DNA of 17,306 bases from JBIKLM01 sp044375105. GTDB taxonomy: Bacteria > Planctomycetota > UBA1135 > GCA-002686595. Positions 7,308 through 14,728 of the stretch are shown piece by piece. The number at the start of each line of letters is the position of its first letter. Position 1 is the stretch's first letter. Position numbers and translations under genes: made by a program. The stretch is from assembly GCA_044375105.1 (NCBI GenBank), contig JBILNK010000087.1, positions 1-17,306 of the forward strand. Direction: 5' to 3'. The notes beneath the pieces are model-generated. The model was given only the letters and a program-made list of their open reading frames with translations, was not told the DNA's origin and did not search any database.

Positions 7308-9983
7308 TCAGAAGCCGGCCAGGTTCTTGTGGAACAGCTCCAGCTCTTGGCGCATCTCGAGCAGGCGAGCGCGGTCGGCCTCGATGGTCTCGGGGTCGGC
7401 GTTTTGCAGATAGCCGGGGTTCTCGAGCTTCTTCTGGCCGGCGTCGATGGTCTGGACCAGCTTCTGGGCGCGCTTTTCCAGGGTGTCCTTCAGCTTGGCG
7501 GTGTCCACGTCTGCGGGCAGCGGGATGAAGACCTCGACCGATCCGGCCACCGCCGCGGCGGCGTTGGGCGGGCGCCGCAGGGCCGCCCCGATCTCGAGCC
7601 CTTCGAGCACTCCCAGGGCCAGGAGCCGCGAGCGCGAAGCTTCGAGGGCCGAGCGCTCGCGCTCGCCGGCGACCGAGAGCAAGGCCCGCAAGGGCTTGCG
7701 TTCGGCCACCATCGTCAGGGCGCGCACGTTGCGCACCGCACGCACGACCTCCTGGACCAGGGCCAGGTCGGCTTCCGCGGCCGGGTCGATGACCAGCCCA
7801 ACGCCGTCGGGCCAGGCAGCACGCACCAGTTGGCTCGCAGGCGGCTCGCCCAGGGTTTGGTGCAGGGCGCCCCACAGCACCTCGCTCTGGAAGGGCGTGA
7901 ACGGATGCAGGAGCTTCAGCATGTCGCTCAGCACCCGCACGAGCGTGGCGCGCACCGCGCGCCCGCTCTGGCCGCCTTCTCCGAAGCGCGCCTTGGCCAG
8001 CTCGAGGTACCAATCGCAGAAGTCGTTCCAGACGAAGCGATAGAGCCCCGTGGCCGCATCGTTGAAGCGGTACTGGTCGAGGGCCAGGGAGACCTCGCGG
8101 ATGGCGGCCGAGAGCCGCGAGCGGATCCAGCGGTCTTCCAGTTCGAGCTCCGCCTGGGGCACCTCCGGAGGCCGGCCGCCCGGCAGGTTCATGAGCACGA
8201 AACGGGCCGCGTTCCAGATCTTGTTCGTGAAGCGCCGGCCCTCTTCGAAGCGGTTCTCGGCCAGGCGCACGTCCTGGCCCTCGCGGGTCAGCATCATCAG
8301 CGAGTAGCGCATGGCATCGGCGCCGTACTTCTGGATGATGTCCAGAGGGTCGATGCCGTTGCCGGCGCTCTTGCTCATGCGCTTGCCCTTGGCATCGAGC
8401 ACGGTGGCGTGCACGTTGCAGACCGCGAAGGCGCAGCGGCGATCCATGGGCAGCTGGTCCATGAAGGCGTAGCCGGCCATGATCATGCGCGCCACCCACA
8501 GGTAGATGATCTCGCGCGCGGTCGACAGGAAGTGGGTCGGATAGAAGCGCGACAGATCGCTGGTCTGGTCGGGCCAGCCTAGCGTGGCGAAGGGCCAGAG
8601 CCACGAGGAGGCCCAGGTGTCGAGCACGTCCGGGTCCTGGCGCACGATCGGCTTGCCGGTGACGGGGTGGGGCGCGCCGATCTCGAGGTCCTGGCGTGAA
8701 CCGGCCGGAACGCCGTCCGCGTCGTACCAGATCGGGATCTGGTGCCCCCACCAGAGCTGGCGGCTGATGCACCAGTCCTGGACGTTGTAGAGCCAGTCGA
8801 GATAGACCTTCTTCCAGCGTTCGGGCCGGAATTGCAGGGTGCCGTCCTCGGCCGCCCGGATCGCCGGGCCGGCCAATTCCTTCATCTTGACGAACCACTG
8901 CTCGCTGACCAGCGGCTCGATCACCGACTTCGAGCGGTCGGAGAGCGCCACGTTGTGGACGATGTCCTCGACCTTCTCGAGCAGGCCCAGCTCCTCGAGC
9001 TGGCGCACGACCTCCTCGCGGGCCTTCTCGCGCTTCAAGCCCGTGAAGGGGCCCGCCTCGCGATTCAGCACGCCATTCTTCTCGAGGATGCTGACGATCG
9101 GCAGCTTGTGGCGCGCCCCGCGCTCGTAGTCGGCCGGGTCGTGGCCCGGGGTGACCTTGACCGCGCCGGAGCCATAGTTCGGATCGACCGTATCGTCGGC
9201 CACGATCGGGATCAGACGCCCGAGGAACGGCAAGCGCAGCCGCTGGCCGACCAGATCGCGATAGCGCCCATCGTCGGGGTGCACGGCCACGCCCGTGTCC
9301 CCCAGCATGGTCTCGGGGCGCGTCGTGGCGACGACCACGAAGCGGCTCGGATCGTCGGCCAGCGGATAGCGGATGTGCCACAGCTTGCCCTTCTGCGTGG
9401 CGTACTCGATCTCGTCGTCGCTGATCGCCGTCTCCAGCACGCAGTCCCACTGGACCAGGCGCGCGCCGCGGTAGATCAGACCCTGCTCCCACAGCCGCAG
9501 AAAGCTCTCGCGCACGGCCCGCGAGAGGGCCGGATCCATGGTGAAGGCCGTGCGCGACCAGGCGCAGGAGGCACCCAGGCGCCGGTACTGCTCGAGGATG
9601 ATGTCGCCGTGGTGCTGCTTCCACTCCCAGATGCGCTCGAGGAACTTCTCGCGGCCCAGGTCGTGGCGGGTCTGTTTTTCTTCCGCGTAGAGCTTCTTCT
9701 CGACCACCGCTTGGGTGGCGATGCCGGCGTGGTCGGTGCCCGGCACCCACAGGGCGTCGTAGCCCTGCATGCGCCGGAAGCGGATCACGATGTCCTGGAT
9801 CGTGCCGTTGAGCGCGTGCCCCATGTGCAGCACCCCCGTCACGTTGGGCGGCGGGATCATGATCACGAAGGGCTTCTGGCCGGGTGCGGGGCGCGCGGCG
9901 GGCTCGAAGGCTTGTGCTTCGAGCCAGGCCTGGTAGATCTGGCCCTCGTGTTCGGCCGGGTCGTAGCGGGGGGAGAGTTCCAT
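7308..9983 (-). CDS. valS: Valine--tRNA ligase, 891 aa
   Basis: It charges tRNA(Val) with valine in the cytoplasm and hydrolyses mischarged threonine. Class I signatures are intact: PPPNVTGVLHMGHA with the HIGH-equivalent HMGH at about 53-56, and GKRMSKSAGNGIDP with the KMSKS loop at about 535-539. The CP1 editing domain carries TTRPETMLGDTGVAVHP (about 220-236). ValS-typical segments such as YGADAMRYSLM and the anticodon-binding domain (about 600-750) follow. The C-terminal arm (about 820-891; DTAKLKDTLEKRAQKL, NPGYLQNADPETIEADRARL) is the antiparallel coiled coil specific to ValS. Length is normal. The ATG at 9983 (MELSPRYDPAEHEGQIYQAW) matches the family N-terminus; the frame extends 23 codons further upstream but that adds nothing conserved. 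It converges with hipA across 112 bp and shares its orientation with the SDR gene, which ends 65 bp upstream. Confidence 0.97.
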   Translation of the reverse strand: MELSPRYDPAEHEGQIYQAWLEAQAFEPAARPAPGQKPFVIMIPPPNVTGVLHMGHALNGTIQDIVIRFRRMQGYDALWVPGTDHAGIATQAVVEKKLYAEEKQTRHDLGREKFLERIWEWKQHHGDIILEQYRRLGASCAWSRTAFTMDPALSRAVRESFLRLWEQGLIYRGARLVQWDCVLETAISDDEIEYATQKGKLWHIRYPLADDPSRFVVVATTRPETMLGDTGVAVHPDDGRYRDLVGQRLRLPFLGRLIPIVADDTVDPNYGSGAVKVTPGHDPADYERGARHKLPIVSILEKNGVLNREAGPFTGLKREKAREEVVRQLEELGLLEKVEDIVHNVALSDRSKSVIEPLVSEQWFVKMKELAGPAIRAAEDGTLQFRPERWKKVYLDWLYNVQDWCISRQLWWGHQIPIWYDADGVPAGSRQDLEIGAPHPVTGKPIVRQDPDVLDTWASSWLWPFATLGWPDQTSDLSRFYPTHFLSTAREIIYLWVARMIMAGYAFMDQLPMDRRCAFAVCNVHATVLDAKGKRMSKSAGNGIDPLDIIQKYGADAMRYSLMMLTREGQDVRLAENRFEEGRRFTNKIWNAARFVLMNLPGGRPPEVPQAELELEDRWIRSRLSAAIREVSLALDQYRFNDAATGLYRFVWNDFCDWYLELAKARFGEGGQSGRAVRATLVRVLSDMLKLLHPFTPFQSEVLWGALHQTLGEPPASQLVRAAWPDGVGLVIDPAAEADLALVQEVVRAVRNVRALTMVAERKPLRALLSVAGERERSALEASRSRLLALGVLEGLEIGAALRRPPNAAAAVAGSVEVFIPLPADVDTAKLKDTLEKRAQKLVQTIDAGQKKLENPGYLQNADPETIEADRARLLEMRQELELFHKNLAGF

Positions 9984-10048
9984 CGGAGGGCGGCTGGGCG
10001 CGGAAAAAATGATCGAGCGGGCCTTTGAACGGCATCCGCGCAGGGAAG

Positions 10049-11071
10049 TCAAGCGCAGGCGACGGCCTTGGCAAGCGACACATCGAGGGGCGGAAAGGGC
10101 CCCAGCAAGGCCAGGGCCGCGCGGCCGTCCAAGCGGGTGTCCGCCGGCCGCGAGGACTCGAGGCGGAGGTCGGCGCGGCGGCCGAAGCGCGGGCTCGGCA
10201 GGGGCCGACCGCGGGCCCGGGAGACGGCCAGCAGGCGCCGGCCGAAGTCGGCCCTCGAGAGGGACTCGGGGCCCGGCAGATTGAGCCGGCCCCCCAGGGG
10301 AAGGGACAGCAGGGTCAGCAGGGCCTGCGCGGCCAGGCCCACCTCCAGGGGCTGGCGCTGCTCATCCTCGAACAGGGTCACCGGCCGACCGGCGCGGAGC
10401 TCCGCGAACAGGGCCGCGCTGGCGCCCCTCGCCCGCCCGCGAGCGGCGCCGAAAAGCAGCGGCAGGCGCACCACCAGGGCCTCGGGAAGGGCCGCCAGGA
10501 TGCGCTCCTCGCCGGCTGCCTTGGATCGGCCATAGGTCGAGAGCGGCGCCGCGGGAGCGTCGTCTGGAAAGCCCCCGGGCGGCGGTGGGACGGCCCCGTG
10601 GACCAGATCGGTCGAGGTGTGCAGCAGGCGCACGCCGCGCCGACGGCACCAGGCCGCGAGCTCGCCGGGCGCTTCGGCGTTGAGGCGCTGCGCCCGGTCG
10701 GGGTCGCGCTCGCAGGCGCCGCCATCGGCCATGGCCGCCAGGCAGACCAGGGCGTCGGGCGCCAAGCGGTCCAGCTCGGAGCAGAGGGCCGCGGGGCCCG
10801 CGGACAGATCGATGGCCACCCGCTCGAGCCGTGGATCGCGCAGGGCCGCCGGCCACAGGCGGGCTCCCTGGGGATCCCGCGCGCCGAGAATGACCTTGGC
10901 GAACCCGCCCGTTTCGAGGGCCGCCTCGACCAGCGGGATGCCCAGGAAGCCGCTGCCCCCCAGCACCAGCAGCCGTCCAGCGACATCACGCCGCGGGAAG
11001 GCCTGGCCCGCAGGGCTCGGTTCCGCGCACTTCGCGCCGATAGACTCTCTCCCTCGTTCGAGCGCGTTCAT
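10049..11071 (-). CDS. Extended SDR / RmlD-like NAD(P)-dependent sugar-nucleotide reductase or epimerase, 340 aa
   Basis: A Rossmann fold opens with RLLVLGGSGFLG (glycine motif at about 38-44). The catalytic features of extended short-chain dehydrogenases follow: HTSTDLVHG (Thr/Ser near 153) and YGRSKAAGE with Tyr about 180 and Lys about 184. The NAEAPGELAAWCRRRGVRLL segment and the later RLPLLFG resemble dTDP-4-dehydrorhamnose reductase (RmlD) and its relatives. The substrate cannot be read from sequence; an envelope or polysaccharide sugar nucleotide is likely but inferred. The ATG at 11071 puts about 33 extra residues before the Rossmann core, and no other ATG, GTG or TTG occurs in frame before the core, so the true start is uncertain. 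This ATG overlaps the ATG of the divergent lipid kinase. It may be co-transcribed with valS, which starts 66 bp downstream. Confidence 0.8.
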   Translation of the reverse strand: MNALERGRESIGAKCAEPSPAGQAFPRRDVAGRLLVLGGSGFLGIPLVEAALETGGFAKVILGARDPQGARLWPAALRDPRLERVAIDLSAGPAALCSELDRLAPDALVCLAAMADGGACERDPDRAQRLNAEAPGELAAWCRRRGVRLLHTSTDLVHGAVPPPPGGFPDDAPAAPLSTYGRSKAAGEERILAALPEALVVRLPLLFGAARGRARGASAALFAELRAGRPVTLFEDEQRQPLEVGLAAQALLTLLSLPLGGRLNLPGPESLSRADFGRRLLAVSRARGRPLPSPRFGRRADLRLESSRPADTRLDGRAALALLGPFPPLDVSLAKAVACA

Positions 11072-12029
11072 GCAGGAGTCCAGAGCCTACCCGGCCCACG
11101 CCGCCGACGTTTCCAGCCCGCTGTCGGAGCCGCTGCTCGCGGCCGGCCCCTACCGCCGGGCCCTGATCGTGGCCAACCCGATCGCGGGGCGCGGGCGCGG
11201 GGCGCGCGCCGCTGAGGAGCTCTGCGCGGGCCTGCGCGCCGCTGGCGTGCCCGCCGAGCTGCACCTGACCAGCGGGCGCCGCGATGGCTGGCGCCGGCTG
11301 CGCTCCCTCGGGGCCAGCCTCGACCTGGTGGTTTCGGTGGGCGGCGACGGGACCCTCTCCGAGGTGCTCGCCGGCCTGGTCGACCGCAGCGTGCCGGTGG
11401 CCCAGCTGCCGCTCGGCACCGCCAACGTCCTGGCCAGCGAATTGGGCCTGCCCCGCGACGTGGACGGCGCCATCGAGACGATCCTGGGCGGTCACACCAC
11501 CTGGCTCGACGCGGCTGAGGTCGGCGGGCGACTCTCGTTCCTGTGCGTGGGCAGCGGCATCGACGGACTGGCCGTGGCGGAGGTCGAGCGCCGCCGCCGG
11601 GGACCGATCAGCAAATGGGACTACGTGACCGCCCTGGCGTCGACGCTGCGGCGCTACCGCCCGCCGGCCCTGCGTTTGCACGTCGATGGGGCCGAGGTGC
11701 CCGGAGAGTTCGGTTTCGTGCTGATCAGCAACGTGCGCGAGTACGGGGCCTTTTTCCACCTTTCGAGCGCCGGGCGCCGCGACGACGGCCGGGTCGAGGT
11801 CTATGCCCTGCGCCACGCCGAGCTCTATGGCTTGCTGCGGCTGGCGGGCACCGCTTTCCTGCGCGAGCTGCCCGGAGCCCGCACGGAGTTCTTCCAGGGT
11901 CGCGAGTTCCGCGTCGAGGCGCCGCCCGAAACGCCCTACCAGGTGGATGGCGACCTCGGTGGCCTCGGATCCTTCGACTACCGGGTCACCGGCGACCGCT
12001 TCCGCATCCTGGTGCCAGCGCCGGAATGA
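11070..12029 (+). CDS. Diacylglycerol kinase-family lipid kinase (DagK/YegS-like), 319 aa
   Basis: Members phosphorylate diacylglycerol, sphingosine-like or related lipids with ATP at the inner membrane surface. After about 30 poorly conserved residues, ALIVANPIAGRGRG (about 31-44) is the first nucleotide-binding motif. VVSVGGDGTLSEVLAGL holds the invariant GGDGT (about 91-95), and LPLGTANVLASELGLP (about 113-128) is the third family signature. CVGSGIDGLAV and the C-terminal YQVDGDLGG (a family signature in the beta-sandwich domain) complete the picture. Length is normal, and the protein is soluble with no transmembrane helix. The start at 11070 is the only sensible ATG, since the next candidate is a GTG inside the first motif. 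A weak TANNNT box (TAGACT, 11041-11046) lies just upstream, inside the coding region of the divergent SDR gene. Neighbouring kdsA suggests an envelope-lipid context. Confidence 0.88.
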   Translation: MQESRAYPAHAADVSSPLSEPLLAAGPYRRALIVANPIAGRGRGARAAEELCAGLRAAGVPAELHLTSGRRDGWRRLRSLGASLDLVVSVGGDGTLSEVLAGLVDRSVPVAQLPLGTANVLASELGLPRDVDGAIETILGGHTTWLDAAEVGGRLSFLCVGSGIDGLAVAEVERRRRGPISKWDYVTALASTLRRYRPPALRLHVDGAEVPGEFGFVLISNVREYGAFFHLSSAGRRDDGRVEVYALRHAELYGLLRLAGTAFLRELPGARTEFFQGREFRVEAPPETPYQVDGDLGGLGSFDYRVTGDRFRILVPAPE

Positions 12030-12239
12030 ACGGGGCTCGGCCGGGCCTCTAGGGCTCCGCGACCCCGCCGCACCGGGCCGCCGCCGGCCGGGGCGAACGG
12101 GTCCGCAGCCCTCCTGGACGGCGCTCGCAGCCCCGCCACACGCCCTCCTGCGGCGAACGGCGCAGCGACCGACCGAGCCGCGGCCGAAAGCCCGCGAACC
12201 GGCCGCCGGGCGCGGCCCGGAGGGCGGTATCTTGAGCGC

Positions 12240-13082
12240 ATGCAAGCGGCCTCCGTGCGCCCCACGATCGAAATCCGCGGCCGCGCCTTCGGCGGCGGGC
12301 GGCTGTTCCTGATCGCCGGCCCGTGCGTGCTCGAGACCCGCGAGTTGACGCGCCGGATCGCCGGCGAGCTGGCCGGGCTCTGCCGCCGCCTCGACGTGCC
12401 GCTGATTTTCAAGGCCAGCTACGACAAGGCCAATCGCACCTCCCTGTCCTCGGTGCGCGGCCCCGGCCCCGAGCACGGGCTCGAGTGGCTGGCGCAGGTC
12501 GGGCGGGAATTCGACGTGCCGGTGTTGACCGACGTGCACGGCATCGAGCAGTGCCGCCCCGCGGCGGAAGCGGTCGACGTGCTGCAGATCCCGGCCTTCT
12601 TGTGCCGGCAGACGGACCTGCTGCTGGCCGCCGGCGAGACCGGCCGGGCGGTCAACGTCAAGAAGGGCCAGTTCCTGGCCCCCTGGGACATGCGCCACGT
12701 GCTCGACAAGTTGCGCTCGACCGGCAACACCAACGTGCTGGCCACGGAGCGCGGCTCCAGCTTCGGCTACGGCCGCCTGGTGGTCGACATGGCCGGCTTC
12801 GCGGACCTGGCCCAAGGCGGCGCCCCGCTGGTCTTCGACGCGACGCACTCGGTGCAGCAGCCGGGCGGCGCCGACGGCCGCACCGGCGGGGATCGCAGCC
12901 GGGTGCCCCTGCTGGCCCGGGCGGCCGTGGCCACCGGACTGGTCGACGGGCTGTTCTTCGAGGTCCATCCCGAGCCTGAGAAGTCGCCCTCGGACGGCCC
13001 CAACATGGTGCGCCTCGGCGATTTCCCGGCGGTGCTGGCCAGCTGCCTGGCGCTGCACGCCGCCGCCCGCGAGGCGTCCTGA
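12240..13082 (+). CDS. kdsA: KDO-8-phosphate synthase (2-dehydro-3-deoxyphosphooctonate aldolase), metal-dependent type, 280 aa
   Basis: It condenses phosphoenolpyruvate with D-arabinose 5-phosphate to KDO 8-phosphate, the first committed step to the KDO of the LPS inner core. The NeuB/DAHP-type TIM barrel shows LIAGPCVLE, FKASYDKANRTS, RGPGPEHGL, DVHG, LQIPAFLCRQTDLLLAA, VNVKKGQFLAPWDM, ERGSSFGYGRLVVDM, DATHSVQQPGG and EVHPEPEKSPSDGPN. Cys29, His203, Glu241 and Asp252 fall where the metal ligands of the Aquifex enzyme lie (Cys11, His185, Glu222, Asp233), with nearly identical spacings. E. coli-type enzymes have Asn in place of the Cys, so this is a class II metalloenzyme. The ATG at 12240 gives the family length. 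TATCTT (12228-12233) resembles a -10 but lies very close to the ATG, so the promoter remains unclear. It follows the lipid kinase after a 210-bp gap. Confidence 0.95.
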   Translation: MQAASVRPTIEIRGRAFGGGRLFLIAGPCVLETRELTRRIAGELAGLCRRLDVPLIFKASYDKANRTSLSSVRGPGPEHGLEWLAQVGREFDVPVLTDVHGIEQCRPAAEAVDVLQIPAFLCRQTDLLLAAGETGRAVNVKKGQFLAPWDMRHVLDKLRSTGNTNVLATERGSSFGYGRLVVDMAGFADLAQGGAPLVFDATHSVQQPGGADGRTGGDRSRVPLLARAAVATGLVDGLFFEVHPEPEKSPSDGPNMVRLGDFPAVLASCLALHAAAREAS

Positions 13083-13511
13083 TCCGGCTCCCCGCGGGGA
13101 TGCGCTGGCGGAACGATCTGGGGCGGCTGGAGCAGACTGCCCCACCGCGGCCACACCCGGCGACTTCGGCCCCCTGGGCGGGAGCCGGGCGGGGCCGCCC
13201 GCAGGGCGGGGAGCGCGGGGCTCCAGAGCTCCAGGGCCCAGGGCTCCGGCTCCCTGCACCGCAGCGCCGTCCGTCGGCGGCCGGACGCGCCAGAACGAGG
13301 GGATTCGTTGCGTGTGCAGTGGCGAGGAGCGGGCGGGCGACCCGGGCAGCCAGGGCAACGAGGTCCAACGGGGCCGGGGCCCGCTCGGCCGCGACGACCC
13401 AGGGTGTCAGTCAGGCCCCCTGGAGCAGATGAATGCCTGTTCATCGCAGGCTTGCGCCGGCCGCCCTCGGTTTCGATTGAAGCCGCTGTTGCAGCGTGTC
13501 AGTCTGCTGCG
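13083..13511. other. Intergenic stretch upstream of the exchanger genes
   Basis: No gene is supportable here. A CCCCGCGGGG palindrome at about 13090-13099 follows kdsA without a T-tract. The 9-mer GTGTCAGTC occurs twice, at 13404-13412 and 13496-13504, the second just before the exchanger ATG. Between them lies the inverted repeat listed separately (13428-13445). The remainder is G/C-rich low-complexity sequence. Confidence 0.5.
13428..13445 (+). promoter_or_regulatory. Inverted repeat GATGAA-N6-TTCATC upstream of the first exchanger
   Basis: This perfect 6-bp inverted repeat with a 6-bp spacer is unusually AT-rich for its surroundings and sits 67 bp upstream of the exchanger ATG at 13512, a position fit for an operator. 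The regulator is unknown. Confidence 0.35.
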
Positions 13512-14579
13512 ATGAGCACCGGTATCTCCTGGATCGACTGCGTCCTCGGCCTGGCCGTGCTGACGCTTGGCGCGGAATGGCTCGTCCGCGGGGCCTCGCG
13601 CCTGGCGATCAGCGTAGGCATCTCGGCTCTGGTGGTCGGCCTGACCGTGGTGGCCTACGGGACCAGCACCCCCGAGCTGGTGGTCAGCCTGACCTCTTCC
13701 CTGGAAGGAAAGTCCGATGTCGCCTTGGGCAACGTGTTGGGCTCGAACAGCTTCAACGTGCTGTTCATCCTGGGGATCTGTGCGGTCTTGGCTCCCCTGA
13801 AGGTGGACCTCAAGCTGGTGCGCTGGGAAGCGCCGCTGCTGATCGTGCTCTCCGGCCTGGTCTGGCTTTTCGCCCTGGATGCCAGCCTCTCGCGGATCGA
13901 GGGCCTGCTGCTGCTGATCGGCCTATCGAGCTACACCTTCTCCACCGTGCGCGCCTCGCGCCGCGAGACCAAAGCGGTGCGGGAGGAGTACGAGACCGGG
14001 CTCGACGACAAGCAGCCGCACACGCTGGGGATGGACGTGCTGCTGATCGCCGGTGGGCTGGCGCTGCTGGTGCTGGGCTCCAAGCTCTTCGTGGGCGGTT
14101 CGATCGAGATCGCCAAGCTCCTCGGCGTCAGCGACCTGGTGATCTCCTTGACCCTCGTCGCCGCGGGAACCTCCATGCCGGAGGTCGCCACCTCGATCCT
14201 GGCCACCCTGCGCGGTCAGCGCGATATCGCCGTCGGCAACGTGATCGGCTCCAACGTGTTCAACCAACTGGGCGTGCTCGGCGCCGCCGCCAGCGCCAGC
14301 CCGATCGCCGTATCGCCCCAGGCTCTGCGCCTCGATTTGCCGATCATGCTGGCCACCGCCGTGGCCTGTTGGCCGATCTTTGCCAGCGGCCGCCGCATCG
14401 ATCGCTGGGAGGGAGCGCTGCTGTTCGGCGGCTACAGTGCCTACACCTGGGTGCTGATCGACGTCTCCCGCTCGGGACCCGAGGCGCCCTGGATCCGCGT
14501 GGCCCTGCCCCTGGGCCTGGTGCTCCCGGCGGCGGCGTTCTGGGCCCTGACCCGCAGCCCCCGCCCGGCGGCGGCCTGA
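13512..14579 (+). CDS. CaCA-family Na+/Ca2+ (K+-dependent type) exchanger homologue, copy 1, 355 aa
   Basis: It is an integral inner-membrane cation antiporter of the YrbG/NCX type, expected to expel Ca2+ against Na+ or H+. About ten hydrophobic helices are visible. The two inverted alpha-repeats are clear. The first is GTSTPELVVSLTSSLEGKSD (about 50-69) and on through VALGNVLGSNSFN. The second is AAGTSMPEVATSILATLRGQ (about 217-236) followed by RDIAVGNVIGSNVFN. The ion-binding glutamates fall at about 55 and 224. A charged cytoplasmic loop (RASRRETKAVREEYETGLDD, about 147-166) separates the two halves. The ATG at 13512 puts the first helix at the N-terminus. An almost equal paralogue follows after 149 bp, so the two may be co-transcribed. 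Ion specificity and the counter-ion cannot be decided from sequence. Confidence 0.93.
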   Translation: MSTGISWIDCVLGLAVLTLGAEWLVRGASRLAISVGISALVVGLTVVAYGTSTPELVVSLTSSLEGKSDVALGNVLGSNSFNVLFILGICAVLAPLKVDLKLVRWEAPLLIVLSGLVWLFALDASLSRIEGLLLLIGLSSYTFSTVRASRRETKAVREEYETGLDDKQPHTLGMDVLLIAGGLALLVLGSKLFVGGSIEIAKLLGVSDLVISLTLVAAGTSMPEVATSILATLRGQRDIAVGNVIGSNVFNQLGVLGAAASASPIAVSPQALRLDLPIMLATAVACWPIFASGRRIDRWEGALLFGGYSAYTWVLIDVSRSGPEAPWIRVALPLGLVLPAAAFWALTRSPRPAAA

Positions 14580-14585
14580 GCCGCT

Positions 14586-14636
14586 CCGGACACCTGCTGC
14601 GCCGATTCCCGCCGGGCGCGCCGCAGCGGAGTCCGG
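14586..14636 (+). other. Nested hairpin between the two exchanger genes
   Basis: CCGGAC (14586-14591) pairs with GTCCGG (14631-14636), and inside it GCTGCG (14596-14601) pairs with CGCAGC (14622-14627). There is no T-tract, so this is not a standard terminator. It could set relative expression of the two genes by stabilising or punctuating a shared mRNA. Confidence 0.3.
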
Positions 14637-14728
14637 CGGCGCCCCGATCCCCTGAGCCCCGGCGAAAGGCCGTTCCAGCCTCCGGGTTTCGCTTGGCCTG
14701 AACCCGTGGCCTGCGGCAACCTGCCCGG

